A DNA stretch of 64,000 bases from Pristionchus mayeri (Eukaryota; Nematoda; Chromadorea; Rhabditida; Neodiplogasteridae). Positions within the stretch are counted from its first letter, which is position 1, and each line of letters begins with the position of its first letter. The DNA lies in NCBI GenBank assembly GCA_036245805.1, contig BTRK01000006.1, forward strand, positions 43,432,520 through 43,496,519, read 5' to 3'. Shown here piece by piece: positions 46,926 through 57,866 of this stretch. Under the pieces are notes generated by a model. That model had not been told where the DNA came from and made no database searches. It saw only the letters and a program-made list of their open reading frames with translations. The position numbers and the translations under genes were made by a program.

Positions 46926-48043
46926 TGAAGAAGACGATGGGGGAGAACAATTGAAACAACCTGGTAAGTGGAGAAATCATGCATAAATTAACACACAAAA
47001 AATGATATGAAGATCCTGTAAAGTGAAGCAGCTCAATAGGAGGACAAAGGGAATCTCAATCGAAGAAAGGAAGAGGGAGACGAGTCCCAAACATATGTCT
47101 CAGTGACAGGTGTCTTCTCATTGTCTCAAACTGCCTGTCTGAGGTCGCATTCGTGTACAATTTTCTATCTGGAGATGTGTCAATTTAGAAATATAAAGTT
47201 TTCGAAATGCATTAATAACATCGAAAATGGTCAATTCTACGGGGGGGGGGGGTGACAAAACGAAAAACGACAAAACGGAAACAAATCACAGCTCCTTCGG
47301 GATTCGACATAGGGACGTGCGGGTTGTTGCATTGTTATTAGCATGCGCTCTACTACATTTATTTATACAATTCTTGTTACTAGGCGATATTGAGTTTCAC
47401 TCCAAATCAACGACCCGGGGTTCATGGAATATGGATTTCCATGAACCCCTATACGTTGAAACTCATTATCGCCTGGTAACAAGCTGAAGGTATGGAAATG
47501 TAGTAGAGCGCATACTAGTAACAATGCAACAACCCGCACGTCCCTATTTCGAATCCCGAAGAAGCTGTGATTTGTTTCCGTTTTGTCGCTTTTCGTTTTG
47601 CCACCCCCCCCCCCCCCCAATTCTACAATTGTAAATCCCTATTGCGCAAAGATGATAAGATTCGGAAAAGGAAATGTATTTATCACCAATCTCTTTGAAT
47701 AGAGGGGTACTTTGAATTGGCGAGCCGATTCCCCAGAAAGGTAGGAAAGAGTCACACATTTCCGCAGTAACTTTCTGTCAAAGACTAATATATTTGAAGA
47801 ACGGTCTCAGCAGTATTGCTGCTGAAATTCCATTGAGGTTATTTCAGAAAAAGAAATTACAAGGTAAGTACGTGGTAAAAATCATTGTTCAGTAGTTTTT
47901 CATGCAATATTCAATCGAAAATATGATACAATGCGGAACGCTCCGCAATGTGAAAAGCGTTGTGCATCTAGCCTCAAGCATCTACATGACAAATTCACTA
48001 AATATGACTACCCGCGGCTTTTCTGCACCGTTCGCTCATGCTA
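46926..48043. other. Intergenic, mostly a palindromic MITE
   Basis: Apart from the element at 47241-47618 nothing is recognised. The part near 46930-47100 is the presumed promoter of gene H. The part near 47640-48040 lies downstream of the small membrane protein gene and is AT-rich. Confidence 0.5.
47241..47618. mobile_element. Palindromic MITE with 8-bp target duplication (copy 2)
   Basis: A 378-bp palindrome with poly-G and poly-C ends, flanked by the direct repeat AATTCTAC (47233-47240 and 47619-47626). The arms match over GACAAAACGGAAACAAATCA and its complement; the core shares CATGAACCCCTATACGTTGA and GCCTGGTAACAAG with the element at 31453-31818. The outer sequences of the two copies differ, so the family is defined by core and by mode of insertion. 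Confidence 0.9.
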
Positions 48044-49095
48044 TTAATACGGGGCAGCGCCTCCCTTCGTTGTTTCGTTCATTTGCGAGATCTTTCGCTT
48101 GATCGCTTCCGCTATTGTCGTAGGCGGAGGCGGTTTCGAAGGGTCGATCTGAGGAGGACCGTGTCGGTCGTTGAAGAGCTCAACCGGACATCCGATGAAG
48201 CTGTCCTGGAATATTAACGGAAAATTTCAGAATCTTTTTTCTACGAGCGTGCATTCTGTCAGCGCCCGAATTAATTTGTCAGCATGGAACAGTCTAATGT
48301 GAACGAAAATACTGGCTTTTCTTTCCACTGTGTATCAAAACAACTGGGATCGAAAACGAGACGATTGAAATTGATAGCTTACATATTGCGCCGGACCATG
48401 CTGTTGCTGCATCATCTCGAACGTGCGACGTCGAATGTTAGCGTACGCAGCGTTTGCCTCTAAAATGGGACGTTATGCAGAGGAAGGATAAAGAAAAAAA
48501 CGGACCGATCTCTTCCCTGAACTTGATCCACTTGTACGTCAACGCATAACAGATTGGAGACCACACGAGGATTGTAATGAGAACAGTTAGAAAAACTGTA
48601 ATTTTGATAGATTAGTATATAATTACGAACAACCATTCCCTGTATGTGGAATATCACAAGGTGAAAAGAAATTTAATACACTCGCTATTTTTTTGTAAAA
48701 AAAGACTCCCACTTACTGTCGCCAGCGCAACTTTGACAATGGTCTGCACATTCTTCTTCTTTAGTCAGGGGCACCGGAACTATGGGGCTCAGCCTATCTG
48801 TAATGGTTGTTATTCGAAACAGATGAATTTTCAACTTTCACCTTCTTCCGATGTTACCGTAGCATTGATGGGCAACGCGTTGATCTGCAATTTTTATCAA
48901 TCGATTAAGCATACATTTTCAGAGGAATAGATAACTGTGTCAGTAACTTGAAATGTAATAATTTCTCTCTGAGAAGAATAATTTTGATAATGTCGAGAAG
49001 AAGCTTACCTCATCATTTTGAGTGCTTCCTGACGAATGGCAAGCTCGGATGCATCCAATAATCAGCACGAGATCGATCGCGAGCGAATAGAGCAT
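48044..49095 (-). CDS. Small type I membrane protein, uncharacterised
   Basis: Six exons with matching phases: 49095-49009 (signal peptide MLYSLAIDLVLIIGCIRA), 48884-48842, 48797-48717 (ectodomain with ECADHCQSCAGD), 48595-48506 (membrane helix FLTVLITILVWSPICYALTY), 48459-48383 (ANIRRRTFEMMQQQ) and 48205-48044 (tail with DPSKPPPPTTIAEAIKRK, ending AAPY). About 180 residues in all. The short ectodomain has three clustered cysteines and one NAT glycosylation site. The cytoplasmic tail is basic, then proline-rich. I know no named family for it. The complete frame across six exons makes it a real gene. Confidence 0.75.
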
Positions 49096-49871
49096 TCACC
49101 CGCACTGAAACAATCGACAATGATCGTGATTTACTAGTGAATACTGGTCGAGGTCAATCAGAGCGGAAAGGCAGACGAGAAAGGAGAAGAGGGATGGAAT
49201 GCGAGAACTACGCAATATAATTACTTCTGCAAGCAGCACCTAGATCCACCCATTTTTATCTCTCTCCCTCTCTGCGAAACACTCGAAAAATCCGGATTGC
49301 AAGCGATAACTTCTCCCCTTTATAGATATTCTCCCGTTTGTCTCCCTTGTGTAATTGAGAGATCTGATCAATTTTCGAGATCAGACATTCAAATTCTTCT
49401 TCATTGCTCACTTCAATTTCTTGTCACATGGCACTCTCTAGGCTGATTGTTTGTAACTGTTCTTCTCACTCCCCAATCACGCAATCTTTGACCACAGATC
49501 ACTCTCACCCCTCTCTCACTCAAGGGAATGCACTTTCTCTCCACGCAATCGATTGACCCTCTCTTCTCTCCACTCTATCTCTCAGACTCTCTTTCTCTTA
49601 CGCGTTCAGCAGATGACCAAACTCGCTTGGGGTCAGCCGTTCTCTTTTCCTTATTGTGCCCACATTACACCCCATATCGAGCGGGGTCTTTTAGGCTCCC
49701 CCATCGCGATCGCTAATTGTGTTTCATTATAATACATGTTTGATTTAGCGTCCAAAATAATCATAGATATCATTCCAATGTTTTATTGTAACATGCATTA
49801 AGCGCTATATGGTTGTTCTTCTTCAGTCACTTCCAGCTTTTTTTACAGGTATTTTTTCAGGACAAACAGTC
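49096..49871. promoter_or_regulatory. Divergent intergenic region
   Basis: About 775 bp between two genes read in opposite directions (the small membrane protein on -, the THAP gene on +). It probably holds both promoters. Two pyrimidine-rich stretches (near 49250-49330 and 49520-49600) are the only notable features; no coding exon or repeat pair is seen. Confidence 0.4.
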
Positions 49872-52800
49872 ATGAAGCCCCGATTATCTGTACAGGAAGA
49901 GGAGCTTCTCAATGAGGTTTGATCCTCTATTGGTTCTATAATTTCCAACATTTCACGTTGGATTCTAGGACTAACCATCGTGTTTAAGGAGTATCCCGAG
50001 TTGCACGAAGCTCGTTATGCCTGGACACTCCATTCGATCTGGCGGTTAGAGGGCAAGCTAAGGTCTTCCAATCTGAGAGTTGACTGTCTCAAGACGGCCG
50101 CGAGGAAGAAGGCAGAGGAAATTGTGAGTGGCCCAAGCCGTGAATTAGTAAATTCAAATTGCAAAAGGCGGGAAGAAACATATATTTCCCATGGGTAGTG
50201 AGAACTATTGAAAGATCTAGAAACCATTGTTCAGCTGCTTTGAGCATACTTTGGGGTTAAGCGTGGTTGTAATCTAAATATGACCAGTAATAATATGTGC
50301 CTCTTGAACTGCATAAAACGCCAAACCCAGAACAGGAGACATGCCGTATTTTGCTGTGTTATGTTCCGTTTTGCGATTGTCTTTTATAGAGATATGGCTA
50401 AAATATGGCCAGCTATTTTTAGAAAGTGCAATGCGCTCACGCGGTTTGTTGTCCCTTAAAGGTAATCGGCGGTCAAAAATGATTGAATTTCATATTATTT
50501 ATCTCCCCAGTCTGATACCAAAACACTATTAAAAAATTAAAAAATAATTAAATTTAAGCAGGAAATAGTTAAAAGAAGTGACGATTACGGTAGGCAAGGG
50601 GGCCGCGAAACTCCGCCTTCCTTGCTAAATAAAGTAAAAAAATTGTCAAATTTACATAGTTTAGCAAATTCGCCTATTATGTGGACTGCGCGTCCGGCTC
50701 TGAGGCACCGGTTGCGGTAAGGGGATGTTATCGATCTTTTTCTTAGGGAATGCGCTTTCAAATTTCGATAAATTTTGTCGTAAGTAGGCGTCAGGCTTGC
50801 GGGTCCTCTAGGTATGCATACTTGATTGCTTAGTTACAGTTCCTTCAGGTGCTTATGCGCACCAATGCTTTTCAACCCCATTTTCTCCAGTTCAAATTCC
50901 GTATTTCGACACTGTTACCCCTTTTTTTGTTCATTTTCTTTGTAAAAAAGTGATTGCGGTTCATTGTGATCAATTTGCATAAATCCGTCGTGTTTGATTG
51001 ACCATATCGTTTAGATGGTACGTAGGTGCGCACTTTGTGGAGCGTCGGGTGTGAATGGGGGAATGCGAAGATTCCCGGCCAATTCCCTGCCCCATAAACA
51101 ACAAGTGTGGGTAGATCGACTATTGCTCCCTCCTGAAAAGAGTGAGGAGATGCTGCGCTTGTATCGTACGCGACTGGGCGCGAGTCCTCCTTTGCGGATC
51201 GTGTGGTGCTCGGTGCATTTCGGAGAAGACGACCTGCACGTGAGAAATCATAGTCTTTCCTGTAGATCCTGATAGCAACTTCAACAATATGTGCTGAATT
51301 ATAGCACCGCATACAACCCCCCTCCTCCCCTACCATGCCGCGTCTCTCTCGATTGAACAGCAGTCAGAACCATCAAGTAACGTTTTATCGAGGGGAAGGG
51401 AATGGACGAGGGAGAGACATATCGAAGGGGAAACACACAAGAAATGGAATAAGACGAACCATGATTTAGCGAGCGGAGACCCTCGATGATTCTCGTGTAG
51501 AAGAGACCGACGGATCTCCCCCTCCACTCTCGCGAATGGCAACTCTTGTATCGACCAACGACCCTAGCGACCCCCCGATTCCTCCTTTGTCGCGAGTACA
51601 ATCCGCAAGTGCTCCGACCGTATCTCGCTATGCGTCCACGGTGAATCAGTTTAGTCGGTTGGGATTAGAATAGCTTTATTCAGAATTTATTCGAATGCCC
51701 CTCACAAGATGATTCGGAGTACAGAACAGAAACAGAAAAGGTCAGCAATAAATAACAAAGGATGTACAGTATTATCATAAGTTTACATGATTATCTACAG
51801 GGGTCATCACAAGAAACGGTTGATTCTACCGAGTCGATAGACAACTCTCTTCCTGATCTACCACCCTACTTGCTCATCGCCTCATCGTCTCTCCTCAACC
51901 TGTTCACTCGTTGTCCTTCTTGCGGTGATCCCTCTATTCACTCGCTATCCTTCTCTCAGCATGGGTCGGCCGTTGTGCTGAAGTGGAAGTGCAATAAGTG
52001 TGTCAAGTCATCCTGGCCTTCTCAACCACTCCTATGTGGTCGTTTCTACGAAGGAAATGCCAAGATTGCCACTGCTGTCCACACTACAGGATTGTCACTG
52101 CCGGTATTCATCTTTGCAATGTTTTTTTTAAATTCTCACCTGAATGTCGCTCAGCGACTGGCCGTGTTCGGTGATGTGCTCGGACTCCCCCTTCCTGCTC
52201 CTCGTACAGAGTACGATCTTCTCTCGAAGCTCGTGCTGCCTGCAGTTGATATAGTCTACGAAAGACACATGCGATACGTGGAGAGTGTGGTTCGAAATGT
52301 TGCTAGCGTAAGTAAATCTTCATTGCGGCATAATTGAATAACTATACAACGAGTAGATATGCTTCCATTTTTTGCATTTACAAATAAATGCTCAGCAGTT
52401 ACTACATTTACATATGGCACTTCTTGGATAATTGGCCCACCCCCCCCCCTTCCTCCCCTACCCGCTCATTTTTAGATCTCATTCCTTGATTTTCGGTCGC
52501 ACAACCACTTTGAGATGGGGAGGGGATGGGGGTGGGCCAATTATCCAAGAAGTGCCTTACATATTATTCTATATTAATCACTACCATAGTTGTCCACCAC
52601 TGGACCACCCATGAGCACCCATGAACATCGGGTCATGGTCAAAAATCGATCGGTAGGTCAAGACTAGGTACCGTACCGAATCGATCATACAGTACCATCA
52701 GATACCGTATCCCCGATTATCGCAAACTAACTTTATTTGTAAAGTCTTGGTACGATTGCCGGATCGATTATACAGTACCCAAGTTACTATCGTAACTCAG

Positions 52801-55800
52801 TTCCTCAGGTCAAACAATTGTCATTTTTTTTCTAAAATTCTAAATTGATTATAAAATGATTCTACAGTAACAAGAGATACGGTAGAATTCTTTTAAAAAA
52901 TTACTGTCGATTTTGAATATTTAGAAAAAAAGTTTGACCCAAGGAACTGGATCTGACCCATGGAACTGGGTTACGGTAATGTCTTGAGTACTGTAGAATC
53001 GACTGAGCACCGTACCTGGACTTTTTAAAAATAAAGTAAGTGCGATGCTCGGGGGATACGGTAGTGGTATACGGTATCTGGAGTACGGTATGATCGATTG
53101 GGTACGGTACCTAGTCTTGACCTACCGATCGAGTTTTGACCATGACCCGGGGTTCATGGGTGCTAAGTGCTTGTCACTTTTCATGACAATCACTTAGCAC
53201 CCATGAATAGGGGTCATGGGAATCGCCGCCGGCATGGGCAACTATGATCACTACTTACATCAGATTATTATTCTCATATCTAACAAATTACGCTCTGGTT
53301 GTTAGGTTACAGTATCCCTCAACTATGAAGTAACAGAGACACTCGATTTTCATTAGTTAATCATAAAAACTGGAAACTCACTTGAAGAGGAGAGGAATCG
53401 ACTTGTCGATTGACGGACGGTACAGTCGGCCCGGCTTCACTGCACTGAACGCGACCATCTCATTCATCCACCTGACAACAAATTTGATTCTACTTGTCAT
53501 CAATATGCACAAGCATATGAAGGGAATTGGTACAGATAATCGAATTGTTTAGAGAAGTCCGCTATTTTTTTCAGATGGTATCAGTGGGCGGATGGAGGAG
53601 GAGGGAGTGAGAAGGGGGCTGAAGATTTTGTTAGCCAAGCTGTACAAGGTGCTTTCACTTTTTGGGAAAACAATCATAGGTGTCCAGGAATGGCGGCGAG
53701 GGGGGGGGGGGGGGTACTGAGCACCGCCCCAAATTTGGGGCGGTGCGCAAGCATGAGTCATGGTAAAATCGATAATAAGTGATGGTAGGTCAAGACAACG
53801 TTCCATACCCAATCGATAGTACAGTACCTCCAGATACCGTATATGGCTACCGTAAACCTCGAGCATGGGCCAAACATTTTTCTAAAAAAGTTTTTTTCTA
53901 GAAATCCCAAATAGATCATAAGATGATTCTACAGTAATTAGATATACGGAAATATACTTTAAATAAATTTTATTTTCGATTTTGAGTTTTTAGAAAATTT
54001 TTGACCCAAGGAACTGGATCTGACCCACGGATCTAGGTTACGGTAGTTACTTTGGTACTGTAGAATCGATTGGATACGTTACCAGGACTTTTTAAAAATA
54101 AAGTTAGTTTGTGATATTCCGGGATTACGGTAGCGGAATACGGTATTTTGGGGTACTATAACATCGATTGGTTATGGTACTTTGATTTTTTTCGTTTTGG
54201 TACGGTACTTTGATTTTTTTGAAAATTAAGTCAGTTAGTGATGATCGAGGGTTACGGTAGCCATATACTGTATCTGGAGGTACTGTACTATCTATTGGGT
54301 ACGGTACTTAGTCTTGACCTACCATCACTTATTATCGATTTTACCATGACCAAATTTGGGCGGTGCTCAGAACCCCCCTGTCGCCGCCGGCGTGGACACC
54401 TATGAACAGAATGATCATTTGAACGGATCAATGCTTATATGACAATGGGTGGTTAGTACTGCATGCTTGTAGATTCGATCAGTGTGCACGGACAACGACG
54501 TTAAGATAGGGAAGATGCTGAGGGATGACTTCAGTGTCATCAAGCATCTTCTCGATTTTTGGCATCTTGTCAAGGGAATTAACCATGATCTGAGAGAGGT
54601 AATTACATGCAGAACAACTTATAACCGTTAGGAGAACATGTTACACTTGTAAAATGTGGCGGAGAAGACATGCGAAACTTATGTTTCACCTGTTCTCTAG
54701 TTTCTATGACCAACAAGAGATAATGCAAACTGTAGAGAGACGTACATCTTACGCCATATTAGTTGTTTTTTTCAGTTGGCAAAGAAGAAGCAGTGCCCCA
54801 ATATACAGTATTGGAGAAAGAAGTTAATAAACCATGCGCACTATATCCACTCCAAGTTCGGTAAAAGTCGTAAGCTTGGACTGCAATACTGGTTGTCTTC
54901 TCTCGCACACGTAACTGGAAGACATCGTCACTTCGCCAAGGTGCCTTCATGTTTCATACATACAACTTACGAGTCAATCACAAAATGTATTACCCATATT
55001 ATGTAATAGACTACGGTAATACTTCCAGGTTCCCTTCTTGCACGGCATTGCCAAGTGCAAGCATTCTCGACTGGGATGGAGCAATGCGCATCTAATCAGG
55101 AGGGACAGCGAGGAGTTTCAGCTGCTGAAAGCTGTGATTATGAAGCCCACTTTTCTCGCTGGTTTCCTCAGAGCGAGTCCCAAGAAAAACACCTCCCCGA
55201 ATGAGTGTTTCAACAGCATAATCAATATCTATGCACCCAAGAGAATTGCTCGGTTAGCCATAATTACTGTACTTTCCGGACGAATCCTAAATATTACACG
55301 CGCAACTAGGAATTCAGATCGTCAAAGTGGTACGGAGAGCTGATCAAACTTGCCCATCTACATTACAACACGCTCGCTCTACTGGATATGCTGAATCTGA
55401 GGGAGGAACGAGGAAACAGTTCGGTCAAGGTTATCGGGAGGGAAGGAGAGACTGTGAAACGGAAGATGGCCACGGCTGACCACGCATGGAGACGTGAGGT
55501 TAGACATGCACATTCATATAATTCCGGAAGAGCAATCTGCAAACAGCGAGTAGGCCAATGTACTGAAACAAAATAATACGTGTCAGGTATGGGCGGAGAT
55601 TCCCGGAGTTATCGAGAAGAGGAAGTTGGATCTGTTCATGAAGAAGGTCGGAGCGCCCACCGACCGAGAGTACGTGCTGGCGATGCAGGAAGAAGAGAAG
55701 GATGTGGAGGAGGCGGAAGGAGCGGAAGGAGCAGAAGAAAGGGAGGAGGGCGATGGGGGAGAGAGCGATGTCTCGGAGGAGCTGGGGGAAGGGCTGTACG

Positions 55801-56363
55801 GAGAGGAGGTGGACTCGGACCACAACCCTGTGATGGATGCGATCGAGCTGTCTGACGCCGAGGACGAAGAGTCAGCAGAGGAGGAAGACGAGGGAGAGGT
55901 CGAGGGGAAGGAGGGAGATGTCGTCGACGGAGTGGAGAAGATCGCGCTCTCGTCTGGATCCGAGTGGGATGAGGGAGAGGCTGGAGAGCGCTGGATGGCA
56001 CTGCATCAAGGTGGAAGGGGAAGAGGAAGAGGCGGGAGAGGAGGGAGAGGGCGTGGGGGTACTGTAGTTCGGCACGAAGTGGCAGCCGTCCAAGCTTCAG
56101 TATCCTCGGCCGACCCCTCGGGTCAGCAAGGACTCTCCGATGAGCCGAAGGGGGGAACTGCGAAGAAGAGGGAGAGAAGAGCGACAGCAGCAGCGAAGAA
56201 GAAGGGCGAAGAAGAGATGGATGAAGAAGACTCCAGCTCTGATTCCGCCTTCAAGTCCACACAAGCAAGCGAGTTAGAGCGAATGGAAGGGGTAGAGGGA
56301 AGTAAAGGGTCATGCATAGATGGACAGAGTAGGCACAGGGATCATGATTTGTTCTTTTGTTAA
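49872..56363 (+). CDS. THAP-finger, Kolobok-type DDE transposase-like protein with acidic/RGG tail
   Basis: Twelve phase-consistent exons: 49872-49916, 49989-50123, 51015-51239, 51506-51640, 51801-52307, 53388-53529, 53575-53648, 54473-54598, 54776-54940, 55029-55252, 55318-55498, 55587-56363, about 910 codons. Exon 3 is a THAP zinc finger (CALCGASGV..VWVDRL..WCSVHFGEDDL). Exon 5 has a CPSCG/WKCNKC zinc knuckle before SWPSQPLLC. The catalytic acids appear in LSIDGRYSRPGF, VCTDNDVKIGK and SPNECFNSIINIYAPKRI, and the motif HLLDFWHLVKG is present; this is the layout of Kolobok transposases. The tail (from about residue 660) is Glu/Asp-rich, then RGRGRGGRGGRGRGG, then Lys-rich. Eleven introns, no stop and no visible element ends suggest a host-retained gene. 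Exons 1-2 could be a separate leader, since exon 3 begins with ATG. Confidence 0.82.
50124..51014. other. Intron 2 of the THAP/Kolobok-type gene
   Basis: An 890-bp gap between exons 2 and 3 with no further exon recognised. It is long for this locus where no repeat is present, and exon 3 opens with ATG, so a second promoter could lie here. Confidence 0.4.
52416..52556. mobile_element. Palindromic MITE with 8-bp target duplication (copy 3)
   Basis: 141 bp, starting GGCACTTCTTGGATAATTGG and ending with its complement, inside intron 5 of the THAP gene. Flanked by the direct repeat TTACATAT (52408-52415 and 52557-52564). Confidence 0.9.
52585..53246. mobile_element. Palindromic MITE with 8-bp target duplication (copy 4)
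   Basis: 662 bp, ends CATAGTTG and CAACTATG, flanked by ATCACTAC on both sides (52577-52584 and 53247-53254). Long inner arms (GGTAGGTCAAGACTAGGTAC near 52650 and its complement near 53110) are rich in TACGGTA/TACCGTA words. A second small hairpin (GGGTGCTAAGTG and its complement) lies at about 53157-53206, so the element may be two nested palindromes. Confidence 0.88.
53675..54404. mobile_element. Palindromic MITE related to copy 4
   Basis: 730 bp, ends CATAGGTGTCCA and TGGACACCTATG, in intron 7 of the THAP gene. The inner arms share GGTAGGTCAAGAC and the TACGGTA words with copy 4, and the ends carry the GGGGCGGTGC motif. The flanking octamers (AAAACAAT and AACAGAAT) are similar but not identical, so the target duplication has decayed or the end is off by a few bases. 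Confidence 0.8.
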
Positions 56364-56364
56364 T

Positions 56365-57577
56365 TTATTCGTAACACTCACTTGTTGTTGTAGCCACCGA
56401 ATGCCGTCGTGGCCCGTTGTTGCGTGTCGCCACGGGGATCTGCCTTCAATAAATAATTATAATTGAATAATGAGAAAACAACACATGCGTTCTATGATCT
56501 TACTAAATTCCACGTAAACTAATCCATAAGAAACGCACCATATTTTAGTCAACCATTGAAACGACAATTTTGATGATTTTCGAAATGCTATACTATAGCA
56601 TTTAATTTCTTGTAAATTATATCATATTTATAATGGAATCACTGTAACACAGCTAGGCCATAGTTATCATGAACCAGTCCAAAAATATTTCAATTGCTGG
56701 GAAGCGCAAGCATGAGGATAAATTTATCTGAAGTCCTGAGAATCCTAGGCATAGGAAGATCCTGAAGACTGCACCTCTGATTACGATGTCACCCACCTAC
56801 AGAATCCCCGCACGTACCTTGTCTAGTTTGCCCTTCTTCTCGTATTGGGCCACGACGGGAGCAGTCGCTTCGCTGAACGTCTTCAGACGCTTCTTGGTAG
56901 CGTCTATGTTGTCGTCGTCACGTCCACTGCAAGAGAGTGCACGACAATAGATAGAGGACACGGTACTATCAATCTCTTTCGAGCTACAGTATACCTGGTC
57001 TCCGCGCACTTGAGCAGTCGCGTCACGAGCGTCTCCTCCGAAACTTCGAAATAGACGGCCAGCTTGGCGGGAATGATCTGCATACAAGCTTACAGTACCC
57101 ACCGTATCCCGCCACAGTACCCCTACCGTACCTCAGTCTCGAACTGGTATCCTTGGGGGTATCCATCGATGAGGAATCCATTGCTGCCCTTGGCCACTTC
57201 CTTGAGTATCGCCTCCTTGATCAGATCGAGCACCACAGTCTTCAAGGACAGTAGGATACAGTAACCATTGTACTGCATTAATCAGGGTGTTACCGTACCA
57301 GGGGAGCCTCCATGATCTTCGTCAGCTCCACGCCAGTGGGTTTCGGTAGGTCACGCGGGATACGGTAGGTCAACTACAGTAACCTACATTATCCTTACCT
57401 TTGCTCGATGGAGGTCTCCGGAAGAGAGATGCGAGAGACCGTACTTGACCACGATCTTCTCGCACTGGGTGCCCTTGCTCAAGCTGGGACCACCTGGATA
57501 AGAGCAGGGTATTAGCCAGTCCGCGATTCGAAGAGACTACGGTAGGATACCGTACCGACGATGAAGAAGACGCACAT
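56365..57577 (-). CDS. Adenylate kinase-like protein with eroded active site
   Basis: Exons in coding order: 57577-57556 (MCVFFIVG), 57493-57399 ([20 protein letters not shown], then SSGDL), 57373-57299, 57239-57132 ([17 protein letters not shown]), 57077-56995 ([15 protein letters not shown]), 56926-56818 ([24 protein letters not shown]), and a last exon ending with TAA at 56367-56365. Overall order and spacing are those of cytosolic adenylate kinase 1 (ATP + AMP = 2 ADP). The P-loop GGPGSGKGT is here GGPSLSKGT. The Arg of GYPR is Gln, and one lid Arg (RLLKR) is Cys. Exon 3 begins with about ten codons of non-family sequence, and the final exon matches nothing in the family. It is probably an inactive paralog or a pseudogene in decay. 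Introns are short and start GTACGG. Confidence 0.65.
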
Positions 57578-57866
57578 CTTGATGGGGCGAGGTCGACCTT
57601 CTTGTCGGACTGTAAAGGCAGGATTGATGATCTGGGACTAGGAATATACATGCTGAAGTATTATTGCCATTTTGAGATGGTGTGGACTAGGGTGGCGAGG
57701 ATGGCTCTTACTCACCCGCACTTGTTTGTTCCCTCTGGCGGGCACCCGACGCACTCTCTATTTACAACCCTTCTCTCCTCTGCTCACCCGATTTAGAGAG
57801 GAGAGAGTAGTTCTGGAATGGAGATGGGGGCATGATAAGAAGGGAATGGTGAATGGTGGTGCTCAC

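Noticed and set aside
55583..56093. Several long minus-strand and alternative-frame ORFs rich in Ser/Pro or Arg
   Set aside because: They are shadows of the acidic and RGG-encoding last exon of the THAP/Kolobok-type gene; repetitive GAG/GGA codons keep all frames open.
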